A stretch of 64,000 nt of DNA, from NCBI RefSeq assembly GCF_007677725.1, contig NZ_VEDF01000002.1:434001-498000 (forward strand), written 5' to 3'. Under the pieces are notes generated by a model, which was not told the origin of the DNA, ran no database searches, and was given only the letters and a program-made list of their open reading frames with translations. The position numbers were made by a program, and so were the translations under genes. The DNA is from Pseudomonas sp. URMO17WK12:I11. GTDB lineage: Bacteria > Pseudomonadota > Gammaproteobacteria > Pseudomonadales > Pseudomonadaceae. Of this stretch, positions 55,207 to 64,000 are shown in pieces (within the stretch, counting starts at the first letter, position 1; the number at the start of each line of letters is the position of its first letter).

Positions 55207-56060
55207 ACCCCGAAGACTTCGCTTCCGCCTTCGATGAACATGTCGACAATGCCTTGATGTGGCTGTCAGACAATGCCGCTGGCTTGTTCGACCTCTTCAA
55301 CGACCTGCTGAAAGCTTTGTACCAGGCGGTCTATACGGTACTGGAAGTACCACCTTTTTATGCTGTGGCATTGCTGTTCGCCCTGTTGGCATGGCGCTTG
55401 GCAGGGTGGCGCTTTTCGCTGGGCACCTTTTTGGCACTGCTGATGTGCGCGCTGATGGGATTGTGGTCGCAGACCATGAGTACCTTGGCCCTGGTCCTTA
55501 CTGCCACCAGCCTCGCTCTGGTAATCGGGATTCCCTGCGGAGTAGTGGCCGGCCTGTCTCCAGCGGTGAATCGCATCTGTGAACCGGCCATGGACCTGGT
55601 TCAGACGTTACCGCCATACATCTATCTGCTGCCTGCCATCGCCTTGCTCGGCTACGGCACTGGCACAGCATTGGTAGCAACGGTCATCGTTGCCGTACCT
55701 CCAGTGCTACGGCTCACTGCGCTGGGCATCCGCATGACACCGAAAGCGTTTCTGGAACTGGGGAATGCAAGCGGCACAACCGGATGGCAACAATTCGTCA
55801 AAATCCGTTTGCCGTTCGCCATCCCAAGCATCATGACAGGTATCAACCAGAGCTTGATGATGGCCTTCGGCATGGTGGTCATCGCAGGGATCGTCGGTTC
55901 TGGAGGCCTTGGGGAAGTTATCTACACCGCCATTCGGACATTGGACATCGCCCGCTCGATCAACGCAGCGATCGCGATCGTGGTCCTCACTCTGATCCTC
56001 GACCGGCTGGCACAGAGTGGCATCCGCACTGCCGAGGAGGCACGTCATGACGCTCACTGA
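55203..56060 (+). CDS. ABC transporter permease, ProW-like (first)
   Basis: A 285-residue permease with about six membrane segments and the BPD_transp_1 loop (ALGIRMTPKAFLELGNASGTTGWQQFVKIRLPFAIPSIMTGINQSLMMAFGMVVIAGIVGSGGLGEVIY). It is coupled to the ATPase by a 4-bp overlap and to the next permease by a 14-bp overlap. Confidence 0.9.
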   Translation: MNPEDFASAFDEHVDNALMWLSDNAAGLFDLFNDLLKALYQAVYTVLEVPPFYAVALLFALLAWRLAGWRFSLGTFLALLMCALMGLWSQTMSTLALVLTATSLALVIGIPCGVVAGLSPAVNRICEPAMDLVQTLPPYIYLLPAIALLGYGTGTALVATVIVAVPPVLRLTALGIRMTPKAFLELGNASGTTGWQQFVKIRLPFAIPSIMTGINQSLMMAFGMVVIAGIVGSGGLGEVIYTAIRTLDIARSINAAIAIVVLTLILDRLAQSGIRTAEEARHDAH

Positions 56061-56898
56061 AATGAACCTCTCTCCCGGCGCCTACCTCGCCCCCTTGTTC
56101 GACTGGCTGAACACCAACCTACATGGGCTGTTCGCCGTCATCAGCCGCTTCGTCGAGGCCATGCTAGGCGCGATCGAGGCGCTGCTGTTGCTACCACCGG
56201 CTTACGCCATGATTGCCGGTGTATGCATTGTGACGGGGCTGTTGATCAACCTGCGCAGCGCAGGGCTTGCAGGCCTGCTACTGGGCTTTTGTTGGCTAAG
56301 TGGTTTCTGGACCGCTTCCATGCAGACCATCGCCTTGGTGTCCGTGGCTGTATTGATTGCGGTTGCCGTGGCCTTCCCACTCGGCATCCTTGCAGCTCGG
56401 GTAAAACGTTTTGACAACGCCGTAAGTCCTCTGCTGAACGTGATGCAGACCGTCCCGCCATGGGTGTACCTGATCCCCGCAGTGATCATCTTCAGCCTGG
56501 GCAAAGTGCCGGCGATCATGGCGACGATCATTTATGGCATTCCGCCGATGCTGCGCCTGACCACGCTAGGCTTCCGCCAGGTACCCAAAGACCTGCTGGA
56601 ACTCGGCCAGGCTACCGGTGCAAAACCCAGCACCATCTTGTTCAAGATCGAGCTTCCCAGTGCCATGCCCACCCTGTTGGTCGGCCTCAATCAATGCATC
56701 CTGATGTCGCTGGCCATGGTCGTTCTGGCCGGGTTGGTCGGTGCCGGTGGCCTGGGCGCCGAAGTTACCCGCGGCCTTACTCGTATGGAAATGGGGCTCG
56801 GCCTGCGTGCGGGCTTGGCTATCGTCGCCGTGGCTCTTTTACTCGACCGGCTCTCACGAGGCCTGCTCAGCCGTAGGGCTGGGTCACAACTTCAGTAA
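56047..56898 (+). CDS. ABC transporter permease, ProW-like (second)
   Basis: A 283-residue permease homologous to, but distinct from, the preceding one (TLGFRQVPKDLLELGQATGAKPSTILFKIELPSAMPTLLVGLNQCILMSLAMVVLAGLVGAGGLGAEV). Two different permeases with one ATPase imply a heterodimeric channel, whereas ProW-type systems usually use a homodimer. GAGGAGG precedes the ATG. Confidence 0.9.
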   Translation: MTLTEMNLSPGAYLAPLFDWLNTNLHGLFAVISRFVEAMLGAIEALLLLPPAYAMIAGVCIVTGLLINLRSAGLAGLLLGFCWLSGFWTASMQTIALVSVAVLIAVAVAFPLGILAARVKRFDNAVSPLLNVMQTVPPWVYLIPAVIIFSLGKVPAIMATIIYGIPPMLRLTTLGFRQVPKDLLELGQATGAKPSTILFKIELPSAMPTLLVGLNQCILMSLAMVVLAGLVGAGGLGAEVTRGLTRMEMGLGLRAGLAIVAVALLLDRLSRGLLSRRAGSQLQ

Positions 56899-56912
56899 GC
56901 CCCGGAAAACAA

Positions 56913-56932
56913 GGCGGGCCGTTCTGCCCGCC
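56913..56932 (+). terminator. Terminator-like hairpin after the ABC operon
   Basis: GGCGGGC, loop CGTTCT, GCCCGCC, followed by ACAACCTTTT. The T-run is delayed, so termination may be partial and allow read-through into the AraC gene. Confidence 0.6.
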
Positions 56933-56964
56933 ACAACCTTTTGCATGATCAAAGAGAAACACCG

Positions 56965-58005
56965 TTGCGTCCCACTCGTAGCTTTAGTAATGCCCTGAAT
57001 GGGCACAACTCGCGTTTCACCCACTCGGTCGAACAGCCCACCCATCAACAGACGCGCGTGGGCTTTCTCTTGCTCGAGCACTTCTCCCTGTTGGCGTTTA
57101 CTCAGGCCCTGGACACTCTAGTTACTGCCAATCTGATTCAGCCAGAAACCTGTGTGAGTACCACCTTCAGCTTGGACGGCCAGTCGGTAATCAGTGACCT
57201 GGGTATCGATATCTCTCCAGCAGCATCACTGGAGAAAAGCCTCAAGCTACCCTTGGATTTGCTGGTGATTTGCGGTGGCCTGCGTACCGCGCTTGTAGCA
57301 TCCGCTGACTTGAGCGCATGTCTGCAGGGCCTGGCAAGAAAGGGAGTTGCATTGGCCGGACTGTGGAACGGCGCCTGGTTCCTAGGGCAGTCGGGGTTGC
57401 TTGACGGCTACCGCTGCGCTGTTCATCCGGAGCACCGTGGGGCCGTAGCAGAAATCGCCCATCACAGTCACGTAAGCACAGACAGCTTCGTCGTCGACCG
57501 TGACCGCTTAAGCGCGGCGAGTCCTGCAGGCGCGTTCAACATGGTGCTTGAGTGGTTGGGGCAAAGAAGAGGCACGGCGTTGACTGATGGCGTTACCGCC
57601 ATCCTGGCTTTCGAGGCGTCCCGCTACCGGCGCACTGTCCCGGCACCTCACACCAACATCAGTGAGCCGCTACGTGAAGCGATCAGCCTGATGGCCGCGA
57701 ACATCGAAGAGCCCCTGAGCCAGGATCAGATAGCCGAATACGTAGGTCGCTCGAAGCGCCAGATCGGACGCTTGTTCCAGCATCAGCTGGGGACAACTCC
57801 TGTGCGCTACTACCTGGAGCTACGCATCACCGAAAGCCGACGGCTGCTGCAGTATTCCGACCTGCCTCTATTGGGCGTGGCCGTGGCATGCGGGTTCGTC
57901 TCTGCAAGCCACTTCAGCAAGTGCTATGCGTCGTTCTTCGGATACAGTCCTTCTAAAGAAAAACGCTTTGCCTGCGTGAAAAGCATGCAGCGCGAACCCA
58001 GTTGA
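56965..58005 (+). CDS. GlxA/GbdR-like AraC regulator with class I GATase-like domain
   Basis: About 346 residues. A DJ-1/PfpI-like sensor domain (about 30-200; VGFLLLEHFSLLAFTQALDTL, AGLWNGAWFLGQSGLLDG) is followed by two AraC HTH units (about 250-340; LSQDQIAEYVGRSKRQIGRLFQHQLG, VAVACGFVSASHFSKCY). Relatives GbdR and CdhR respond to glycine betaine and carnitine breakdown products. Its place after a betaine-type transporter supports quaternary-amine sensing. TTG 56965 with AAGAG upstream is used; TTG 56941 is an alternative. Confidence 0.86.
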   Translation: MRPTRSFSNALNGHNSRFTHSVEQPTHQQTRVGFLLLEHFSLLAFTQALDTLVTANLIQPETCVSTTFSLDGQSVISDLGIDISPAASLEKSLKLPLDLLVICGGLRTALVASADLSACLQGLARKGVALAGLWNGAWFLGQSGLLDGYRCAVHPEHRGAVAEIAHHSHVSTDSFVVDRDRLSAASPAGAFNMVLEWLGQRRGTALTDGVTAILAFEASRYRRTVPAPHTNISEPLREAISLMAANIEEPLSQDQIAEYVGRSKRQIGRLFQHQLGTTPVRYYLELRITESRRLLQYSDLPLLGVAVACGFVSASHFSKCYASFFGYSPSKEKRFACVKSMQREPS

Positions 58006-58010
58006 CGTAG

Positions 58011-58043
58011 AGCCCGCGCGCAGACGTTCTGCGAACGGGCTTT
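58011..58043. terminator. Hairpin between convergent AraC and permease genes
   Basis: AGCCCG (58011-58016) pairs with CGGGCT (58036-58041), and CGCAGA (58019-58024) with TCTGCG (58028-58033) around CGT. It lies between stops at 58005 and 58049, with TT after it on the plus strand. Confidence 0.6.
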
Positions 58044-58048
58044 CCATG

Positions 58049-59455
58049 TCACGCAGCTTCTGTCGTCGAAAGCGGGATCACCTGCCCATGGCGCCGGCTG
58101 TTTATCACACCTATTACCAGGATCACCAAGGCCAAGCCAATGGTTAGCGATACCTCCAATCGATGTTGGGGCATCACGAACATCACGCCCAGGGCGAAAA
58201 TGATAAAGCCAATCACCCCATAGGTAAGCCATGGGTAGAGCCACATCTTGAAGACAATCGCTTGGTTCTGCTTCTCCAGCACGGCTCGCATGCGTAGCTG
58301 TGAGAAAGCGATAGCGAGGTATACCAGCAGCGCAATCGAACCCGAACTGGCCAACAGAAATGCAAACACTTCAGACGGTGCGAAGTAGTTGATTATGGTG
58401 GTCACCATGCCAATCAGAGTGCTGCCTATCACCGCAGCACGAGGTACGCCGGCTGCTGAAGTGCGGCCTATGGCTGCCGGTGCATCTCCGCGCTTGGCAA
58501 GCGAGAACAACATGCGCGAAGCGATGTAGATAGACGAGTTCAGGCAGCTGGCCACCGCCACTAGCACTACAATATCCACCATCAGCTTGGCATAGGGAAT
58601 GTTCATGATCTCCAAAGCCCGTTGATAGGAACCATGAAGTGGCAGCAGCGGATCATTCCATGGCACCACCGATATGATGATGAAGATGGAAAGCAGGTAG
58701 AACACGCTTATACGCCAAATCACGGAGCGTGTGGCCTTGGCGATGTTTCGGGCGGGGTCGGCAGATTCGGAAGCGGCGATAGTGACCGCTTCGGTGCCGA
58801 GGTAGCTGAACATGGTGGTGAGCAAGGCACCAATGATGGCCGTCCAGCCATTAGGCATGAAACCACCATGGGCGCTCATCAGACTTGCCAGACCGCTGAC
58901 CTCGCGTGCCGGCAGTGCCCCTGCCAGAGCGAATCCGCCAAGTGCGATGAAGGCAACGATCGCGATCACCTTGAGCATTGCGAACCAGAATTCGAACTCA
59001 CCGTACTTGGCTACGCTGAACAGGTTTGTGGCGGTGAGCAGCACTGTCATCGACAACGCGAAGCACCAGGGTTGAACCCCGGGAAACCAGTTGTTGAGCA
59101 CGACGCCGGCAGCAATCGCCTCGATCGGAATCACCAGCACCCAGAACCACCAATACAGCCAGCCAATGGTGAAACCGGCCCAGCGCCCGATTGCACGATC
59201 TGCATAAGTGGAAAAGGAACCGGTGTCAGGACTCGCCACCGCCATCTCGCCTAGCATGCGCATTACAAGCACTACGAGAGCGCCAGCAAGCGCATAGGCA
59301 ATGATCGCTGCCGGACCTGCCGCAGCGATCGCTTGTCCGGAACCTACGAATAAACCCGCGCCGATCACTCCGGCAATCGACAACATAGTCACATGTCGAG
59401 GCTTGAATCCCTGCGCCAACTGATCGCTGGCTTTTCCAGACGTCGTCATAGTCAT
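58049..59455 (-). CDS. Amino acid permease (APC/AAT family, GABA permease-like)
   Basis: A 468-residue, 12-segment permease with MLSIAGVIGAGLFVGSGQAIAAAGPAAIIAYALAG and EMAVASPDTGSFSTYADRAIGRWAGF, the pattern of GabP and related amino acid importers. The substrate is not fixed; a GABA-like amino acid would suit the PuuC-like dehydrogenase nearby. AGGGA precedes ATG 59455; ATG 59449 is an alternative. Confidence 0.9.
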   Translation of the reverse strand: MTMTTSGKASDQLAQGFKPRHVTMLSIAGVIGAGLFVGSGQAIAAAGPAAIIAYALAGALVVLVMRMLGEMAVASPDTGSFSTYADRAIGRWAGFTIGWLYWWFWVLVIPIEAIAAGVVLNNWFPGVQPWCFALSMTVLLTATNLFSVAKYGEFEFWFAMLKVIAIVAFIALGGFALAGALPAREVSGLASLMSAHGGFMPNGWTAIIGALLTTMFSYLGTEAVTIAASESADPARNIAKATRSVIWRISVFYLLSIFIIISVVPWNDPLLPLHGSYQRALEIMNIPYAKLMVDIVVLVAVASCLNSSIYIASRMLFSLAKRGDAPAAIGRTSAAGVPRAAVIGSTLIGMVTTIINYFAPSEVFAFLLASSGSIALLVYLAIAFSQLRMRAVLEKQNQAIVFKMWLYPWLTYGVIGFIIFALGVMFVMPQHRLEVSLTIGLALVILVIGVINSRRHGQVIPLSTTEAA

Positions 59456-59600
59456 TATGGTCCCTGCTTTTGCTCTTGTTATGGGTAGGGTGCAGTGCCA
59501 GGGCACGTCACCGCTTAACCATAGAGAGCGAAAACAGGGCTCAATTGACTGGATCGGACACCAAATGGAGTGAGCCGGACATATCCCGGGCTACACAGCG

Positions 59601-60503
59601 TCAATGAGATGATGGCTTGCAGCGGGCGCTCAGCACAGTGGCCAACACCACTAGTGCCGCCCCAGCACCCATGCGCAGTGAAGGCTGTTCGCTAAATAGC
59701 CACCAAGCACAAGCGATGGCATACACAGGCTCCAGGGCGATGATCATCCCAGCCGTGCGCGCCTGCAGCCCATCCAGGCTCTTTACGAAAAGAAATTGCG
59801 AAAGCCCGGTGCAGAAAACGCCCAGCAGCGCCAGGTTTACCCAGTCATCAGCCCGCAGGCTGGCAGTGGCGAGGTGGCTAAAGGCAAAGGGGATCATCAG
59901 CGCTGCCACTACCACGTTCTGCCAAAACGCGATCTGCAGGGCGTTCATACCCCCTGTGTGGCGACGGTTAGCCACCGCCAGAAGTGCGAATGACAAGCCC
60001 GAAGCCAATCCCCAGACCAAACCGACAGTGCCCTTGTCGAGCAGGTCGAATGAAGGAACCACCAACACCAGCCCAGCTGTCACCATCAGCAGCAGCAGGC
60101 CTTCGGTTCTACCGATACGCTCGCGAAACAGCAGCAAGTCCACGAGAGCGATGAACGCGGGGAAGCTGGCGAAGCCGAGCGTAGCGACTGCTACGCCCCC
60201 CACTTTCACAGCAATGAAGAACGTAACCCAGTGGGCGGCCAATAAAGTGCCAGTGAGGCCAATGACCGGTAGATTGCGCCAGCTCAGGGCATCCAACAGA
60301 CGAGTGCCCTTGAGGCCAGCAACGAACCCAAGGGCAATGAAGGCAAATGTCGCCCGGCCGAAAGTAATCACGCTGGCATCGGCGAGAATCAACGCCCCGA
60401 GGATACCGGTAAGTCCAAACAGTACGGCAGCGACGTGTGCGCTGAGCAGAGCATTACGATGACCGGTGGAAGCACCGGTACTGGAAGCAGAAGTAGCGAT
60501 CAT
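59601..60503 (-). CDS. DMT-family (EamA) transporter
   Basis: A 300-residue protein with ten predicted membrane segments and two EamA repeats (about 20-140 and 155-290; ...AVLFGLTGILGALILADASVITFGRATFAF, SGLSFALLAVANRRHTGG, EPVYAIACAWWLFSEQP). It probably exports or imports a small metabolite such as an amino acid. ATG 60503 is used; an upstream in-frame TTG is unlikely. Confidence 0.88.
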   Translation of the reverse strand: MIATSASSTGASTGHRNALLSAHVAAVLFGLTGILGALILADASVITFGRATFAFIALGFVAGLKGTRLLDALSWRNLPVIGLTGTLLAAHWVTFFIAVKVGGVAVATLGFASFPAFIALVDLLLFRERIGRTEGLLLLMVTAGLVLVVPSFDLLDKGTVGLVWGLASGLSFALLAVANRRHTGGMNALQIAFWQNVVVAALMIPFAFSHLATASLRADDWVNLALLGVFCTGLSQFLFVKSLDGLQARTAGMIIALEPVYAIACAWWLFSEQPSLRMGAGAALVVLATVLSARCKPSSH

Positions 60504-60842
60504 GGCAGTCAAGTCTTCAATAAGCGCGCGAGGGCGTTCCGCGCGGCGCGGCGCGGCGTAAAAAACGTAGTAATTTCTATTTTTTTGGGGTGCTACCGGA
60601 TTGTCGGTGCAAGGGGCGCCGCAGCATTGGACTTGTAAGACGAGGCTGCTTACTCGAAACCTGCAACGGCTGGCCTTTAGCGCGAGGCGAGCCGTTATGT
60701 GAATTATTGAAGGTAGGTAGCTGGATCAACCGTTTGAGAAGGACAGGATCTTGTCCAGAAAAGACGTCCCGCGTGTCTCAAGTCGACATTGCCCAAGCGG
60801 CGTTTGTCCTGAGCGATTTTGCATGAACGATGCAGTGAAAGA
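60504..60842. other. Spacer between the DMT transporter gene and the glmS terminator
   Basis: No supported gene. It holds a GCGCG tandem repeat (60541-60558, three and a half units) next to an A-run and the likely DMT promoter. A 78-codon open frame at 60590-60826 lacks a ribosome site and known features. Confidence 0.5.
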
Positions 60843-60881
60843 GGGAGCCGGTTAAGGCTCCCGTCTTCAGCGACGGTTTTT
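60843..60881. terminator. Double hairpin downstream of glmS
   Basis: GGGAGCC-GGTTAA-GGCTCCC (60843-60862), and next to it CCGTC-TTCAGC-GACGG followed by TTTTT on the plus strand. The first can end glmS transcription on the minus strand; the second reads as a plus-strand terminator. Confidence 0.7.
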
Positions 60882-60940
60882 ATTGCGGTGCGACAGTTTT
60901 GATTTTCTACATCCACGCTATGAGCGTTAACGCGCGTCGC

Positions 60941-62776
<1,836 letters not shown>

Positions 62777-62778
62777 GG

Positions 62779-63555
62779 TTATTGCTCCTGGCTGATCGCG
62801 GCGCAGATCAGGTTGATGCCGCGGGCTTGAAGATCGTCGCGTGCCGCTGCGGGCAGGCGTTCATCGGTAATAAGGGTGTGCACGCTGCCCCAGGGCAGCT
62901 CGAGATTGGGGATCTTGCGCCCGACTTTGTCGGACTCGACCATCACGATCACTTCGCGCGCTACCTCGGCCATCACTCGGCTCAGGCCCAGCAACTCATT
63001 GAACGTGGTGGTGCCGCGCTGCAGGTCGATGCCATCGGCACCGATGAACAGCTGGTCGAAATCGTAAGAGCGCAGGACCTGTTCGGCGACCTGGCCTTGA
63101 AACGATTCGGAGTGTGGGTCCCAGGTGCCGCCCGTCATCAACAGTACCGGCTCATGCTCCAGCTCACTGATCGCCCGGGCCACATTCAATGAGTTGGTCA
63201 TCACCACCAGCCCGGGCTGGCGGCCCAGCTCAGGGATCATGGCAGCTGTGGTGCTGCCGCTGTCGATGATGATCCGCGCGTGCTCCCGGATCCGCGCGAC
63301 TGCTGCCTTGGCGATCGCCCTCTTGTAGGCGGAGATGGGCTGCACGGCTTCGCCCAGCATCTCTTGCGGGACGGGCACGGCACCGCCATAGCGACGCAGC
63401 AACAAACCGTGGGTTTCCAGGGCGGCCAGGTCCTTGCGAATGGTGACTTCCGATGTTTCGAAACGTTTGGCCAAAGCGTCCACGCTGACCTCACCCTGCT
63501 CGCTGAGCAGGGCCAGAATGTTGCGGCGGCGCTGTGGGGTGTTACGTTTCGACAT
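62779..63555 (-). CDS. glmR: DeoR-family regulator GlmR-like
   Basis: A 258-residue DeoR/GlpR regulator with an N-terminal HTH ([52 protein letters not shown]) and a sugar-phosphate-sensing domain ([23 protein letters not shown]). It sits directly before glmS, the arrangement called glmR in P. aeruginosa, and probably tunes amino-sugar synthesis. The open frame extends to 63597 but homology begins at MSKRNT. Confidence 0.9.
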   Translation of the reverse strand: MSKRNTPQRRRNILALLSEQGEVSVDALAKRFETSEVTIRKDLAALETHGLLLRRYGGAVPVPQEMLGEAVQPISAYKRAIAKAAVARIREHARIIIDSGSTTAAMIPELGRQPGLVVMTNSLNVARAISELEHEPVLLMTGGTWDPHSESFQGQVAEQVLRSYDFDQLFIGADGIDLQRGTTTFNELLGLSRVMAEVAREVIVMVESDKVGRKIPNLELPWGSVHTLITDERLPAAARDDLQARGINLICAAISQEQ

Positions 63556-63663
63556 GAGCGGATAAGTTTCGATTCGAAAGATAATGGTTGCAATCAAAAC
63601 CTAAGTCGCTGGATTCGTCAAGGCTGTGCAGCGCCGCCGTCATGTCGGCTCGGCGCTCAGGCA

Positions 63664-63694
63664 TAAAAAAACCGACTTATTCACATAAGTCGGT
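63664..63694 (-). terminator. Rho-independent terminator after glmU
   Basis: On the minus strand AACCGACTTAT, loop GTGA, ATAAGTCGGTT with a run of seven T. A strong intrinsic terminator 25 bp past the glmU stop. Confidence 0.92.
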
Positions 63695-63718
63695 TCGATC
63701 GAAAGAGCTGTGTATAAC

Positions 63719-64000
<282 letters not shown>

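Noticed and set aside
60590..60826. 78-codon frame upstream of the DMT transporter
   Set aside because: No ribosome site, no recognisable domain and odd composition; treated as non-coding.

Overview
The window is a 64 kb piece of a high-GC gammaproteobacterial chromosome, almost certainly Pseudomonas and most likely of the P. putida group. This rests on gene order (pycB-pycA-pycR, an RpiR regulator beside zwf, uvrD, pdxY, cls-cfaB-LysR, glmU-glmR-glmS) and on protein sequence, and is inferred without a database search. A perfect 16-bp parS site at 20743-20758 and the glmU/glmR/glmS end suggest the oriC-proximal domain.

Region 1 (1-25.4 kb) is core. It holds the two-subunit pyruvate carboxylase and its LysR regulator, an RpiR/HexR-like regulator divergent from zwf over a 15-bp palindrome, a GGDEF/EAL protein, uvrD, a Tim44-domain protein, a SUKH protein, a CPA2 antiporter, an acyl-CoA thioesterase, pdxY, a zinc-starvation operon (zigA, DUF1826, second G3E GTPase) behind a Zur-type box, then DUF3617, cls, cfaB and a LysR regulator.

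Region 2 (25.4-60.9 kb) looks like an accessory block between that core and glmS. From 40.5 to 27.5 kb ten genes run on the minus strand: a leuA homologue, an AraC regulator, a tripartite OMF-HlyD-MFS efflux pump, and a pvf/mgo/ham-type cluster (heme-oxygenase-like protein, cupin, AurF-like N-oxygenase, A-T-R NRPS, SRPBCC protein). Clusters of this family make small diffusible N-oxidised signals (pyrazine N-oxides, diazeniumdiolates such as leudiazen). Here precursor supply, regulator and exporter appear to be bundled with it. Next come an SDR + EutH transporter + LuxR regulator, and a one-polypeptide MOSC-flavin-ferredoxin protein. Two divergent operons follow, each led by a paralogous FCD-type GntR regulator: a catabolic one (FAD oxidase, MFS, DapA-like lyase, aldehyde dehydrogenase) and an uptake one (betaine-type ABC transporter with two permeases, GbdR-like AraC). 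Together they suggest use of an unidentified quaternary or N-substituted amine. An amino-acid permease and a DMT transporter close the block.

Region 3 (60.9-64 kb) is core again: glmS with its attTn7 site, the DeoR-type glmR, and the 3' end of glmU. I saw no rRNA, tRNA, insertion sequence, prophage or CRISPR array.
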